NCBI RefSeq assembly: GCF_022884085.1
Contig: NZ_JAGGCS010000003.1
Location: forward strand, 281,437 to 345,436
Direction of reading: 5' to 3'
DNA: 64,000 bases
Source of the DNA: Paenirhizobium cremeum
GTDB taxonomy: Bacteria > Pseudomonadota > Alphaproteobacteria > Rhizobiales > Rhizobiaceae
In this document: in pieces, positions 42,696-51,756 of the stretch
How the letters are laid out: each line of letters opens with the position of its first letter
Numbering within the stretch: the stretch's first letter is position 1
Notes under the pieces: model-generated
What the model saw: the letters and a program-made list of their open reading frames with translations, nothing else
The model's database searches: none
Told to the model about the DNA's origin: nothing
Made by a program: the position numbers and the translations under genes

Positions 42696-43781
42696 ATGCG
42701 TGTAGACGAATTCGACTTCGACCTTCCGGAAGAGAGTATTGCGCTGAGGCCCGCAAGCCCGCGCGATCATGCGCGCCTGCTGGTCGTGCGTCCCGATGGC
42801 GTTCCCATCTTGGAAGACCGGAACGTTTATGATCTCGACTCCTTCCTGAAACCCGGCGACGCGCTGGTCTTCAACGATACCAAGGTCATACCGGCGCAGC
42901 TCGAAGGCGTTCGTTTGCGGGAAGGGGCGGAGCGCACGCCCGTTTCCTGCACCCTGCACATGCGCGTTGCCGCCAACCGCTGGCGGGCGTTTGCCCGTCC
43001 CGGCAAGCGCATCAAGGCCGGGGACCGCATCGAGTTCGGACACAACGGCGAAACCTGCCTGCTCGGTACGCTCGCCGCGACAGTCTCGGAGAAGGGCGAG
43101 GCGGGCGAAATCGAGCTGGCCTTCGATCTGTCGGGTCCCGATCTCGACCAGGCGATTGCGGCGGTCGGTCATATTCCGCTGCCGCCCTATATCGCCGCCA
43201 AGCGGCCGGAAGACAGCCAGGACCGCAAGGACTATCAGACCATCTATGCGCGGGAAGAAGGTGCGGTGGCGGCACCCACCGCGGGTCTCCATTTCACGCC
43301 GGAACTGTTCGAGAAGCTCGATGCCGCGGGCATTGAACGGCATTTCGTCACGCTGCATGTCGGCGCCGGCACCTTCCTGCCGGTCAAGGCAGACGACACC
43401 GCCGACCACAAGATGCATCACGAGATCGGCCATGTGCCGGCGAGGACCGCCTCCGCGCTGAATGCGGTCCGGCAACGCGGCGGGCGCATCGTTTGCGTCG
43501 GCACGACGTCGCTGCGGCTCCTGGAAAGCGCTGCGACAGAAGCGGGCGAGGTGCGTGCCTGGTCCGGCGCGACCGATATCTTCATCACGCCGGGCTATCG
43601 TTTCCGCGCCGTCGATGTCCTGATGACGAATTTTCACCTGCCGCGTTCGACGCTGTTCATGCTGGTTTCCGCCTTTGCCGGGCTCGACACCATGCGGGCG
43701 GCTTATGCCCATGCCATCGAAACCGGCTACCGTTTCTATTCCTACGGCGATTCCAGCCTGCTGTTCCGGAAAGACCCCTGA
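42696..43781 (+). CDS. queA: S-adenosylmethionine:tRNA ribosyltransferase-isomerase
   Basis: 361 aa enzyme converting preQ1-tRNA to epoxyqueuosine-tRNA. Seen: [25 protein letters not shown] at the start, [28 protein letters not shown] and [24 protein letters not shown] near the end. It is followed by tgt after 4 bases, the usual queuosine pair. Confidence 0.96.
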   Translation: MRVDEFDFDLPEESIALRPASPRDHARLLVVRPDGVPILEDRNVYDLDSFLKPGDALVFNDTKVIPAQLEGVRLREGAERTPVSCTLHMRVAANRWRAFARPGKRIKAGDRIEFGHNGETCLLGTLAATVSEKGEAGEIELAFDLSGPDLDQAIAAVGHIPLPPYIAAKRPEDSQDRKDYQTIYAREEGAVAAPTAGLHFTPELFEKLDAAGIERHFVTLHVGAGTFLPVKADDTADHKMHHEIGHVPARTASALNAVRQRGGRIVCVGTTSLRLLESAATEAGEVRAWSGATDIFITPGYRFRAVDVLMTNFHLPRSTLFMLVSAFAGLDTMRAAYAHAIETGYRFYSYGDSSLLFRKDP

Positions 43782-43785
43782 ACCG

Positions 43786-44916
43786 ATGCACGAGAAGTTC
43801 CAGTTCACCCTCAAAGCCACGTCCGGCAAGGCGCGCCTCGGCGAGATATCCATGCCGCGCGGTGTGATCCGCACGCCTGCCTTCATGCCGGTCGGCACGG
43901 TCGGCACCGTCAAGGCCATGTATCTCGATCAGGTCAGGGAAGGGGGCGCCGACATCATTCTCGGCAACACCTACCATCTGATGCTCAGGCCGGGTCCCGA
44001 GCGGGTCGCCCGGCTCGGCGGCCTGCATGAACTGATCCGCTGGCCGCACCCCATCCTGACCGATAGCGGCGGTTTTCAGGTCATGTCGCTGTCGGGGCTT
44101 CGCAAACTCGACGAACAGGGCGTCACCTTCAAGAGCCATGTCGACGGCTCGATCCATCACATGTCGCCGGAACGTTCGATCGAGATCCAGGGCCTGCTGG
44201 ACAGCGACATCCAGATGCAGCTCGATGAATGCGTCGCGCTCCCGGCCGAGCCCAAGGAAATCGAGCGCGCCATGGAGATGTCTCTGCGTTGGGCCGAGCG
44301 CTGCCGCGTCGCCTTCGGCGAGCAGCCGGGCAAGGCGATGTTCGGCATTGTCCAAGGTGGCGACGTTCCGGAACTACGCATCCGTTCGGCGGAAGGGTTG
44401 AGAGAGCTCGATCTCAAGGGTTATGCCGTCGGCGGTCTCGCGGTCGGCGAGCCGCAGGACGTCATGCTTGAGATGCTCGACATCACCCTGCCGGTGCTCC
44501 CCACGGAAAAGCCTCGTTACCTGATGGGCGTCGGCACCCCGGACGACATTCTGAAATCCGTGGCGCACGGCATCGACATGTTCGACTGCGTGATGCCGAC
44601 CCGTTCCGGCCGCCACGGTCTTGCCTTCACCCGGCGCGGCAAGGTCAATATCCGCAACGCCCGCCACGCCGAGGACATGCGGCCGCTGGACGAGGAATCG
44701 AACTGCCCGGCGTCCCGCGATTATTCCCGTGCCTATCTTCACCACCTCATCCGCTCCAACGAGGCGCTTGGCGGCATGCTGCTGTCGTGGAACAATCTCT
44801 CCTATTATCAGGAGTTGATGCAGGGCATCCGCAAATCGATCGAAGAGGGCCGTTTTGCGGATTTCATGTCGGAGACCATGGAAATGTGGGCCAGGGGCGA
44901 TATAGAGGCCCGCTGA
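43786..44916 (+). CDS. tgt: tRNA-guanine(34) transglycosylase with reduced zinc site
   Basis: 376 aa; exchanges guanine 34 of GUN-anticodon tRNAs for preQ1. Catalytic aspartates lie in ILTDSGGFQ and [11 protein letters not shown]. The C-terminal zinc site is altered: canonical CxCxxC...H (as in Zymomonas) is here S305-N-C307-P-A-S310 with the histidine position occupied by N336 (SWNNLSYYQ), so only one of four ligands remains, although YSRAYLHHL between them is intact. ATG 43786 is the start. Confidence 0.95.
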   Translation: MHEKFQFTLKATSGKARLGEISMPRGVIRTPAFMPVGTVGTVKAMYLDQVREGGADIILGNTYHLMLRPGPERVARLGGLHELIRWPHPILTDSGGFQVMSLSGLRKLDEQGVTFKSHVDGSIHHMSPERSIEIQGLLDSDIQMQLDECVALPAEPKEIERAMEMSLRWAERCRVAFGEQPGKAMFGIVQGGDVPELRIRSAEGLRELDLKGYAVGGLAVGEPQDVMLEMLDITLPVLPTEKPRYLMGVGTPDDILKSVAHGIDMFDCVMPTRSGRHGLAFTRRGKVNIRNARHAEDMRPLDEESNCPASRDYSRAYLHHLIRSNEALGGMLLSWNNLSYYQELMQGIRKSIEEGRFADFMSETMEMWARGDIEAR

Positions 44917-45045
44917 GCGCGCTTTCGGAAAAGCGATTGACGGCCCTGGCGTTCCAGCCGCAGGGCGTGACGGGTTCCGGCACGGCTTCTCACGGAAATG
45001 CCGGGCCTGCGGGGGCTTGCCCGCGACCGCGCTTTGTGCGACGCA

Positions 45046-46263
45046 ATGCAGAAACATTCGGTCTCCGACTTTCTGCATTCCGGTCCTCCCTCCATGCCTA
45101 TTCTTGCGCCTCCGGCGCTGATCTTCTTTTGTAATTCGGTCCTTTTCATTTCGCTGTTCACCCGCCTTCCGAATATCCAGGCGGCGATGCAGGTGAACAA
45201 GGCGACGCTCGGCCTTGCCCTTCTCGGCGGTGCGCTCGGCACCGTTCTTGCTCTGCCCATTGCCGGCAGGGTCAACAACCGGTTTTCGCCGCGGCGCACC
45301 GCCGCGCTCAGTCTGATGATCCTCAGCGTCGTCACGCCGCTGCTGGCGATGGTGCCCTATGCCGGTTTCGTTGTCTGCTTCGTCTTCTTCGCGTTCATCC
45401 GCACCATGCTCGACGTTGCGCAGAACATGATCTCGACCGGCATCGAGCAATCGAGCGGTGTCAAGGTCATCTCCCGCAGCCACGGCTTCTGGTCCGTCGG
45501 CCTGATTCTGGGAACGATGGCGTCAGGCTGGGCGGCGGGGCAGGGCATGACACCCTTTGCCCATCTGGCCGTAATCGGCTTGCTGGTCTTCGCCTGCGCG
45601 CTCATCGTATTGCGGATCACGCCGGACGCGATGAGCGCGCAGGCGAAATCGGGTAGCGCGGCGCCGGTCTTCATCCGGCCGACCCGCGCCATCCTTCTGG
45701 TCGCGCTGATGCTGTTCGGTCTGGCCATCATCGAGGGCGCGATCTATGACTGGGGCATGTTTCTGATCCGCGAACGCGTGACGACCGACCCGGCAAGGGC
45801 AGGGCTTCTCTTTGCCTTCTTCACCATTGGCATGGGGGCCACCCGTCTTGCGGGCGACTGGCTGCGCGGGATCTTCCGGCCCTCGTTGCTGTTGCGCGCT
45901 TCGGCCGTTCTCGTCGCCGTGGGGCTCGGCATTATCCTCAACTTTGAAAATGAGTGGCTGGCGGCGATTGCGCTGGCTTTGATCGGTTGCGGTGTTGCCT
46001 TCAATTATCCTTTGGCGGTCTCCACTGTCATCTCTATGCGCAGCGTGAATTCCCCGGCGGAGAACCTTGCAGCACTGTCCATGGTGATGCTGGTTGCGAC
46101 CATCGGCGTTCCGCCTTTGCTCGGCAGTATCGCCGAACTTTATGGCATCTCGACCAGCTTCGTGGCGATCCTGCCGCTGACGCTGCTGGCCTTCCTGATG
46201 GCGCCCGTGTCGGAGGGACGCGGGCTGCGGGAAGACGGCAATATCGGACAAGAGGCCCGATGA
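45046..46263 (+). CDS. Major facilitator superfamily transporter
   Basis: 405 aa from ATG 45046, about twelve hydrophobic segments (LIFFCNSVLFISLFTRLPNI first). MFS signature-like stretch RVNNRFSPRRTAALSLMIL after helix 2 and the AAIALALIGCGVAFNYPLAV region in the second half. Similar proteins are annotated as fucose/FosB-like permeases, but the substrate is unknown. The start is uncertain (45046 or 45094, no strong ribosome site). It overlaps recX by the ATGA motif. Confidence 0.82.
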   Translation: MQKHSVSDFLHSGPPSMPILAPPALIFFCNSVLFISLFTRLPNIQAAMQVNKATLGLALLGGALGTVLALPIAGRVNNRFSPRRTAALSLMILSVVTPLLAMVPYAGFVVCFVFFAFIRTMLDVAQNMISTGIEQSSGVKVISRSHGFWSVGLILGTMASGWAAGQGMTPFAHLAVIGLLVFACALIVLRITPDAMSAQAKSGSAAPVFIRPTRAILLVALMLFGLAIIEGAIYDWGMFLIRERVTTDPARAGLLFAFFTIGMGATRLAGDWLRGIFRPSLLLRASAVLVAVGLGIILNFENEWLAAIALALIGCGVAFNYPLAVSTVISMRSVNSPAENLAALSMVMLVATIGVPPLLGSIAELYGISTSFVAILPLTLLAFLMAPVSEGRGLREDGNIGQEAR

Positions 46264-46823
46264 GCGGCACGGACGACGAGCAGACGGAAATGACGGAGCC
46301 GACCCCGCGCATGCTGGCCTGGGTGAAGAATTCCGCTGCTTATCGTTTGTCGCGCAAGATGATGACCGAGCACGAGCTTTCCACCGCGATTGCCCGCAAG
46401 GCGCGTCAGAAGTTCGAGGGCATTTCCGAAGCGCAGATCAAGGCGCTGTCGCTTGCCGCCGTGGAATTCGGCCGGCAGATACGCGCGCTGGACGATCTAT
46501 CCTATGCCGAGGTAAGGGTGCGTTCCTCGACTGCTGCCGGTAAGTCGCGGCGTATCATTGCGCGCAAGCTCGCGGAAAAAGGCGTCGACCGCCAGATCAT
46601 CGATAATGCGCTGGTCGATACGGATGATTTCCGCGCAGCGCTTGTCTTCGCGCGCAAGCGCGCGTTCGGCCCGTTTCGTCGTGTCGAGTTCGACGAGAAG
46701 CGCAAGGCCAAGGAACTCTCGGCTTTCGCGCGCAACGGCTTCAGTTTCGAATTCGGCAGCAGGATCATGGGAATGTCGCACGAGGAGGCTGAGGACTTCC
46801 TGGCAGAGTGGACCTCGGCCTGA
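46260..46823 (+). CDS. recX: Regulatory protein RecX
   Basis: 187 aa, modulator of RecA filaments. Family pattern of three-helix repeats: LAWVKNSAAYRLSRKMMTEHELS, then AGKSRRIIARKLAEKGVDRQIIDNAL and a third repeat FARNGFSFEFGSRIMGMSHEEAEDFL. Usual bacterial RecX is 150-270 aa, so length fits. Its ATG 46260 overlaps the stop of the MFS gene. recA is not in this window. Confidence 0.85.
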   Translation: MSGTDDEQTEMTEPTPRMLAWVKNSAAYRLSRKMMTEHELSTAIARKARQKFEGISEAQIKALSLAAVEFGRQIRALDDLSYAEVRVRSSTAAGKSRRIIARKLAEKGVDRQIIDNALVDTDDFRAALVFARKRAFGPFRRVEFDEKRKAKELSAFARNGFSFEFGSRIMGMSHEEAEDFLAEWTSA

Positions 46824-46922
46824 ATTCGCAGGCTGGTGTTCGTTTCCCCGAATAGGAACCGTGACGGGAAAGGTGTAGACCGTCTTCGGGCCGATGCGAC
46901 AACCAGATTCGAGGATATTCCC

Positions 46923-47729
46923 ATGCCTGCGCCGAAAAATCATTTCAAACAGGCTCTTAAGGAAAAGCGCACGCAGATCGGTTTCTGGCAGGCGCTTGCC
47001 AATCCCTATACCGTGGAGATATCCGCAGGCGTCGGTTACGACTGGCTTCTGATCGATGGAGAACACGCTCCCAACGATATCCCGACGATGGTCGCGCAAT
47101 TGCAGGCGATGAAGGGGTCGAAAAGCCACGCGGTAATCCGCCCGCCGATCGGCGAAACCTGGATCATCAAGCAGTTGCTCGATATCGGCGCCCAGAGCCT
47201 GCTGGTGCCCATGGTGCACGGCAGGGAACAGGCGGAGGCGATGGTACGGGCGGTCCGCTATCCGCCCCACGGGGTACGCGGTGTCGGCGCGGCGATCGCC
47301 CGTGCCTCGGATTTCAACCGCATCGAAGACTACGTTCAGACCGCCAATGACGAGATCTGCCTTCTGCTGCAGGTCGAGAGCCGCGCCGGCCTTGCCGCGC
47401 TTGACGACATTGCCTCGACCGAAGGCGTGGACGGTGTCTTCATCGGTCCGGCCGATCTGGCCGCAGACCTCGGATATCTCGGCAATCCCGGTGCGCCGGA
47501 GGTGCAGGAGGAGGTCGAGAAAGCGATCCTGAAGATCCAATCGCACGGCAAGGCCGCCGGCATCCTCATCGGCGATCTGGCGCTGTCGAAGCGTTACGTC
47601 GAACTCGGCGCGACCTTCGTCGCCATCGGCAACGACGTGACGCTCTTCGCGGAAGCCGCAGCCAGACTGCTCGCCGACTTCAAGTCGACCGAGGCCGCGA
47701 AGGGCACGGCCGACGCGAAGGTTTACTGA
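46923..47729 (+). CDS. HpcH/HpaI family class II aldolase
   Basis: 268 aa, metal-dependent 2-keto-acid aldolase (HpcH/HpaI family), acting on 4-hydroxy-2-oxoheptanedioate or similar 2-oxo sugar acids. Motifs: GYDWLLIDGEHAPND, PMVHGREQAE, LLLQVESRAGLAALDDI (metal ligand glutamate) and GVFIGPADLAADLGYLG. Start ATG 46923. Specific substrate not predictable; no adjacent aromatic catabolism genes. Confidence 0.9.
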   Translation: MPAPKNHFKQALKEKRTQIGFWQALANPYTVEISAGVGYDWLLIDGEHAPNDIPTMVAQLQAMKGSKSHAVIRPPIGETWIIKQLLDIGAQSLLVPMVHGREQAEAMVRAVRYPPHGVRGVGAAIARASDFNRIEDYVQTANDEICLLLQVESRAGLAALDDIASTEGVDGVFIGPADLAADLGYLGNPGAPEVQEEVEKAILKIQSHGKAAGILIGDLALSKRYVELGATFVAIGNDVTLFAEAAARLLADFKSTEAAKGTADAKVY

Positions 47730-47776
47730 GCCTGTTGCACAGGATAAGTGCTGGCCGGCGGCGCTGGTGATGGTGG

Positions 47777-49015
47777 TCAACGCGAACGTTTGTCGGGATT
47801 GTAAACTCCAAGCGCGACGGCGATGGCGACGAGCATCATCATTCCGGCCACCAGGAAAGTAAGTCGCATCCCCGCCGCAATGGCTGAACCGGTCGCTTTG
47901 GCGAATTCTTCGGTCCCGACTCCGACGGCGAAGACGGCCCCCATCAGCGATGCGCCCGCGATCAGGCCGATATTGCGCGACAGGTTAAGCGTCCCGGAAA
48001 CCGTACCGCGTCGATCCTTCGGTACGTCCGCCAGCGCAGCCGTGTTGTTGGCGGATTGAAAGAGCTGGTAACCTGGCGTCAGGACGGCGATGGACAATAA
48101 ATAACCGGCAACGCCTGTCATGTTGGGCAAGAACGCCAGCATGAACGCCCCGACAGCCAACAGCATCAGCCCAATGACAAGCACGCGGTTGCTTCCCCAG
48201 GAATCGACGAGCCGGCCGGATGGAATCCCGCTGAAGATGGAGATCATCGGACCGACCGCCATGACAAACCCGACATGGCCAGCCGTCAGGCCGAGACCGA
48301 GGCTGAGATAAAAGGGGCCGACCACCAGCGTCGTCATCATGACGGCGGCAACGAGTATATTGACGACGAGGTTGGGCACGAGGCTCCGATTGATCCCCGA
48401 CCACAGGCTTGCAGACGGCGCTTTTCCCTTAATCGTATGGTGCGGCAGCGTCTTGATGGCGAGGACCAGCGCAAGAACCGCCAATGGTATCTGCACCCCG
48501 AAAATGCCGCGCCATCCTGTTATCGGGATCAGCAGGCCGCCGAGCGTCGGGCCAAGTGCCGTCCCCAGCGCAGATACCGTGCCGAGCAGGCCCATTGCCC
48601 GCCCGATGCGGGCCTCGCTCGCCGTCTGGCGCATCAGGGCCATGGCGAGCGTCATGAGGAAGGCGGCACCGACGCCTTGCAGGGTTCGTGCACCGATCAG
48701 CAGCCACAGGTTCGGCGCGAGCGCGCAGAGCAGCGACGCGGCGGCGAAGACGATCAGACCGACCAGGAGCATCGGCTTCAGACCGTAAGTGTCGCCAAGC
48801 CGGCCGGCGACGACGACCGAAACCGTAAGCGCTGCGAGATAGGCGACAACGGCCGCCTGCACCTGTGAGAAAGGCGCTGAAAATGCCTCCGCCAGCATGG
48901 GCAGCGCGATATTGACGATACTGGTGCCGAGCGATGCCAGCAGCATGGCAAGCGCCAGCGTGGTCGTGATTCCCGATTGCGCGTTCGTCGATGAGCGCGG
49001 TTTTGTCTGTTCCAT
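47777..49015 (-). CDS. MFS drug exporter of the DHA type
   Basis: 412 aa, twelve or more transmembrane helices, with the MFS motif GRLGDTYGLKPMLLVGL after helix 2 and ARTLQGVGAAFLMTLAMALM and LLGTVSALGTALGPTLGG in helices 4-5 (antiporter motif C), typical of multidrug efflux. ATG 49015 is used. It is divergent from a merR gene with a MerR-type operator between them (49060-49079), so it is probably the regulated efflux pump. Confidence 0.88.
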   Translation of the reverse strand: MEQTKPRSSTNAQSGITTTLALAMLLASLGTSIVNIALPMLAEAFSAPFSQVQAAVVAYLAALTVSVVVAGRLGDTYGLKPMLLVGLIVFAAASLLCALAPNLWLLIGARTLQGVGAAFLMTLAMALMRQTASEARIGRAMGLLGTVSALGTALGPTLGGLLIPITGWRGIFGVQIPLAVLALVLAIKTLPHHTIKGKAPSASLWSGINRSLVPNLVVNILVAAVMMTTLVVGPFYLSLGLGLTAGHVGFVMAVGPMISIFSGIPSGRLVDSWGSNRVLVIGLMLLAVGAFMLAFLPNMTGVAGYLLSIAVLTPGYQLFQSANNTAALADVPKDRRGTVSGTLNLSRNIGLIAGASLMGAVFAVGVGTEEFAKATGSAIAAGMRLTFLVAGMMMLVAIAVALGVYNPDKRSR

Positions 49016-49059
49016 CCTATTGTCCTCTTGCTTGAAATTCGTTTCGGGAGCAGGCTGCC

Positions 49060-49079
49060 ACTTCAAGCCAACTTGAGGT
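49060..49079 (-). promoter_or_regulatory. MerR-type operator/promoter
   Basis: Inverted repeat ACTTCAAG-N4-CTTGAGGT (49060-49079, 7 of 8 bases symmetric) resembling the SoxR box CCTCAAGTTAACTTGAGG. On the reverse strand TTGACC precedes the exporter gene with a 19-base spacer to CAGCCT, the long spacing expected for MerR-controlled promoters. Confidence 0.7.
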
Positions 49080-49084
49080 CAAGC

Positions 49085-49525
49085 ATGAAATTTCTGGATA
49101 TAGGAGAGGTCGCGGCGCGAAGCGGAATGAAACCCTCCGCGCTACGCTACTATGAGGAGGCCGGACTGATTTCCTCGGTTTCCCGGCACGGACTGCGGCG
49201 GCAGTTCCCGCCGGAAGTGCTGCTGCAACTCAAGCTCATCGCGATGGCAAAGTCGGCGGGTTTTTCGCTTGAGGAAATTGCCGGCATGTTCGGCCGAAAC
49301 GGCATGCCGGAATTGCCGCGTGACGTGCTTCGCGAAAAGGCCGATGAAATCGATCGGCAAATCCACGAATTGTCCGCGTTGCGTGAGACGCTCCGCCACG
49401 TCGCCGATTGCCGGGCGCCGTCACATATGGAGTGTCCGAGCTTTCGGCGATTGCTGGATGCGGTGGGCAAGCCCGAAGGAAAGCGCCATCAAGCGGGGAA
49501 AAGGGCATATCGTTCGCAATTGTGA
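49085..49525 (+). CDS. MerR family transcriptional regulator
   Basis: 146 aa. Winged helix at the N-terminus (IGEVAARSGMKPSALRYYEEAGL), then the dimerisation helix and two cysteines C119 and C128 (DCRAPSHMECPSF). The SoxR-type four-cysteine iron-sulfur motif is missing, so it is not a canonical SoxR although its operator resembles the SoxR box; the two cysteines may sense a metal or oxidant. It probably controls the divergent MFS exporter. ATG 49085. Confidence 0.88.
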   Translation: MKFLDIGEVAARSGMKPSALRYYEEAGLISSVSRHGLRRQFPPEVLLQLKLIAMAKSAGFSLEEIAGMFGRNGMPELPRDVLREKADEIDRQIHELSALRETLRHVADCRAPSHMECPSFRRLLDAVGKPEGKRHQAGKRAYRSQL

Positions 49526-49711
49526 ACTGCTGAACGGCGGGCATCGACAGATGAACATGCGAGTCATGAAATCGTGCTCAACCTTTGATCCCCAAGCCTT
49601 TGCCAATTCGAATTGCGGCATGGTGGAAGCCGGACGCCACCTGTCCACAGCCTCAAACCGTTCAAGGTAGTCTTGCCACGTCCCTACTATCGCGCTTTTG
49701 GCGAAGACACG

Positions 49712-50647
49712 TCATGAGAGTTCGCCCAGATGTTGTCGGACCCATCTGGCCTCCTTCGACGCTGTGCGCTGGAAATGTCGTTTGAAATCCCGGCTGAACT
49801 GAGCGGCACTGGCGTACCCGACGGCCCCCGCAACCTCGGCGATCGATTTATCCCGCCGGGCGATCATCAGCCTTGCCTCGTGAAGCCGCATCGCCTTCAC
49901 ATACTGAATGGGACTGCTGCCGGTCAGGGCTTTGAAGTGAACGTGGTAGGATGGCACGCTCATGCCCGCCTCGTTCGCCAGCGCGGCAACCGAGATGCCG
50001 GAACCGTAGTTCTCGCGCAGCCAGGCGAGGCTCCGCACGATCCTGCCGGATGTGCCCTGCTGTTGCAGGGCCGCAATCATCGCACCGCCCTGCGGCCCGA
50101 CGAGAACCCGGTAATGTAACTCGCGCAGGATGGCAGCCCCGAGAACGGCGGTTTCAAGCGGATCATTGAGCGCCAGCAGCAGACGCTGTACGACATCCTC
50201 GATATCGCGCTCCATTCTGTTCGATACGAGTCCGCGTGCCTTGGCGATCTCCGGTCCGGGCTGCGCTTCCGCCACGGCCGAAGCGATCTCGGCGGCCAGC
50301 GCCATGTCAAACTCAACATAGACCGCCAGCAAGGGATATTCCGGACTGGCTGCGGATTCCATCCGAAAAGGAACCGGCACCGACACGGCTAGATAATGTT
50401 CCGCGTCATAGCGGTAGACCTCGCCATCGAGCATGCCCTGCTTGCGGCCCTGCAACACGAAAACCGCCCCCGGCTTGTAGAGCACGGGCACATCGTGAAG
50501 CACTGCCTCGCTCCTGAGGATGCGAACTCCGTTGAGGCGTGTCGGGTTGTAACCGTGGTTCGGCGCAAGCGACGCGGCCAGTGCGGCCAGCGCGTGGCGT
50601 TCAGGAGATCTATCCCCGAGCGTCATAGGATCTGACAAGATATTCAT
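49712..50647 (-). CDS. AraC family transcriptional regulator
   Basis: 311 aa. N-terminal AraC_N effector domain (VLYKPGAVFVLQGRKQGML ... YLAVSVPVPF) and a C-terminal double helix-turn-helix (SVAALANEAGMSVPSYHVHFKALTGSSPIQYVKAMRL, then AGAVGYASAAQFSRDFKRHF). Divergent from an SDR gene with 77 bases between them, so that gene is its likely target. ATG 50647. Confidence 0.9.
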   Translation of the reverse strand: MNILSDPMTLGDRSPERHALAALAASLAPNHGYNPTRLNGVRILRSEAVLHDVPVLYKPGAVFVLQGRKQGMLDGEVYRYDAEHYLAVSVPVPFRMESAASPEYPLLAVYVEFDMALAAEIASAVAEAQPGPEIAKARGLVSNRMERDIEDVVQRLLLALNDPLETAVLGAAILRELHYRVLVGPQGGAMIAALQQQGTSGRIVRSLAWLRENYGSGISVAALANEAGMSVPSYHVHFKALTGSSPIQYVKAMRLHEARLMIARRDKSIAEVAGAVGYASAAQFSRDFKRHFQRTASKEARWVRQHLGELS

Positions 50648-50724
50648 AGGTATTGCAATGGTTTCTCGCCGTTCCGAAGATTATTCATCAAGACGATAGA
50701 GCAAACAGGATCGAGAGAGCAATC

Positions 50725-51552
50725 ATGCCGCGCAAGACTTTTTTCATTACTGGGGCCAACTCCGGCTTCGGCCTCGCAATCGCGACGTCCGCCAGCCGTC
50801 AAGGGCACCAGGTGGTCGGCGCCGTCCGCTCCGAAGACGCCCGCACTTTTCTTGCGAGCCACCTGCCGACGGTTCGATCCGTTCTGTGCGATGTAACGGA
50901 ATTCGACCGTATTGCCGACATCGCGCAGCAGGTCGAGGAGGATTACGGGCCCGTGGACGTGTTGATCAACAACGCCGGATACGGCCATGAGGGGATTCTC
51001 GAAGAGTCGCCCCTGGAGGAGATGCGGCGTCAGTTCGATGTGAACGTCTTCGGCGCCGTCGCGGTCGCCAAGGCGTTCCTTCCGCGCTTCCGTGAAAGAC
51101 GCGGCGGGTTCATCGTGAACGTGACCTCGATGGGCGGCATGATTACCATGCCTGGCATTGCCTATTATTGCGGAAGCAAGTTCGCCCTTCAGGGGATATC
51201 CGAAGTCATGCGCGCGGAGATGACGCCGTTCGGCGTGCATGTCACCACGCTTTGCCCAGGCTCCTTCCGAACCGATTGGGCCGGGCGCTCGATGGTTCGA
51301 ACCGAACGTTCGATTGCGGACTATGACGCCCTGTTCGATCCGATCCGTGAGGCGCGCAAGGCAAGGAGCGGGAAGCAGCCCGGCGATCCGGAAAAGCTCG
51401 CTGCGGCGGTTTTGGCGCTGGTCGAATCCTGCAACCCGCCGCCGCAACTCCTGCTCGGCAGCGATGCTGTCCGCCACGTGTCAGACAGAATCGAGCGTCT
51501 GAAGCAGGAGATCGAGGACTGGAAGCCACTCAGCGTTTCAACCGACGGCTGA
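50725..51552 (+). CDS. Short-chain dehydrogenase/reductase
   Basis: 275 aa Rossmann-fold oxidoreductase. NAD(P) site TGANSGFG (residues 9-16), NNAGYG, and catalytic Ser-Tyr-Lys with YYCGSK. C-terminal half resembles classical SDRs of the oxidoreductase family often adjacent to AraC regulators. Substrate unknown. ATG 50725 (MPRKTFF) preceded by GAGAGAGC. It is the last core gene before the island. Confidence 0.9.
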   Translation: MPRKTFFITGANSGFGLAIATSASRQGHQVVGAVRSEDARTFLASHLPTVRSVLCDVTEFDRIADIAQQVEEDYGPVDVLINNAGYGHEGILEESPLEEMRRQFDVNVFGAVAVAKAFLPRFRERRGGFIVNVTSMGGMITMPGIAYYCGSKFALQGISEVMRAEMTPFGVHVTTLCPGSFRTDWAGRSMVRTERSIADYDALFDPIREARKARSGKQPGDPEKLAAAVLALVESCNPPPQLLLGSDAVRHVSDRIERLKQEIEDWKPLSVSTDG

Positions 51553-51660
51553 CCCCATGACCGTTGCTCTACGGCAAAAAGGCGAAGCCGGCAGTGTGTG
51601 CTGTTGAAAGCAGGCCGGATGAACCAAGGTGGCGGATGGGGTGTCCGCATGATTACGACA

Positions 51661-51690
51661 ATTAGCGTCAATGCGTAAAACACACGCTAG
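51661..51690. repeat. Short repeats at the integrase end of the island
   Basis: ATTAGCGTC at 51661-51669 recurs exactly at 52953-52961, on the other side of the integrase gene. Within 51663-51689 TAGCGT also appears inverted (ACGCTA). These could be arm-type integrase or excisionase sites. No tRNA or matching att duplication is seen, so the attachment site is undefined. Confidence 0.3.
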
Positions 51691-51756
51691 ATTTTGTGTC
51701 TGGTCGGCTTATATTGCTCAACGAATTTAGGCCAAATGTTATGGCAGGATTGGGCA

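Noticed and set aside
51553..51756. tRNA or tmRNA as attachment site of the integrase
   Set aside because: No cloverleaf, T-loop or CCA end was found in the region between the SDR gene and int.
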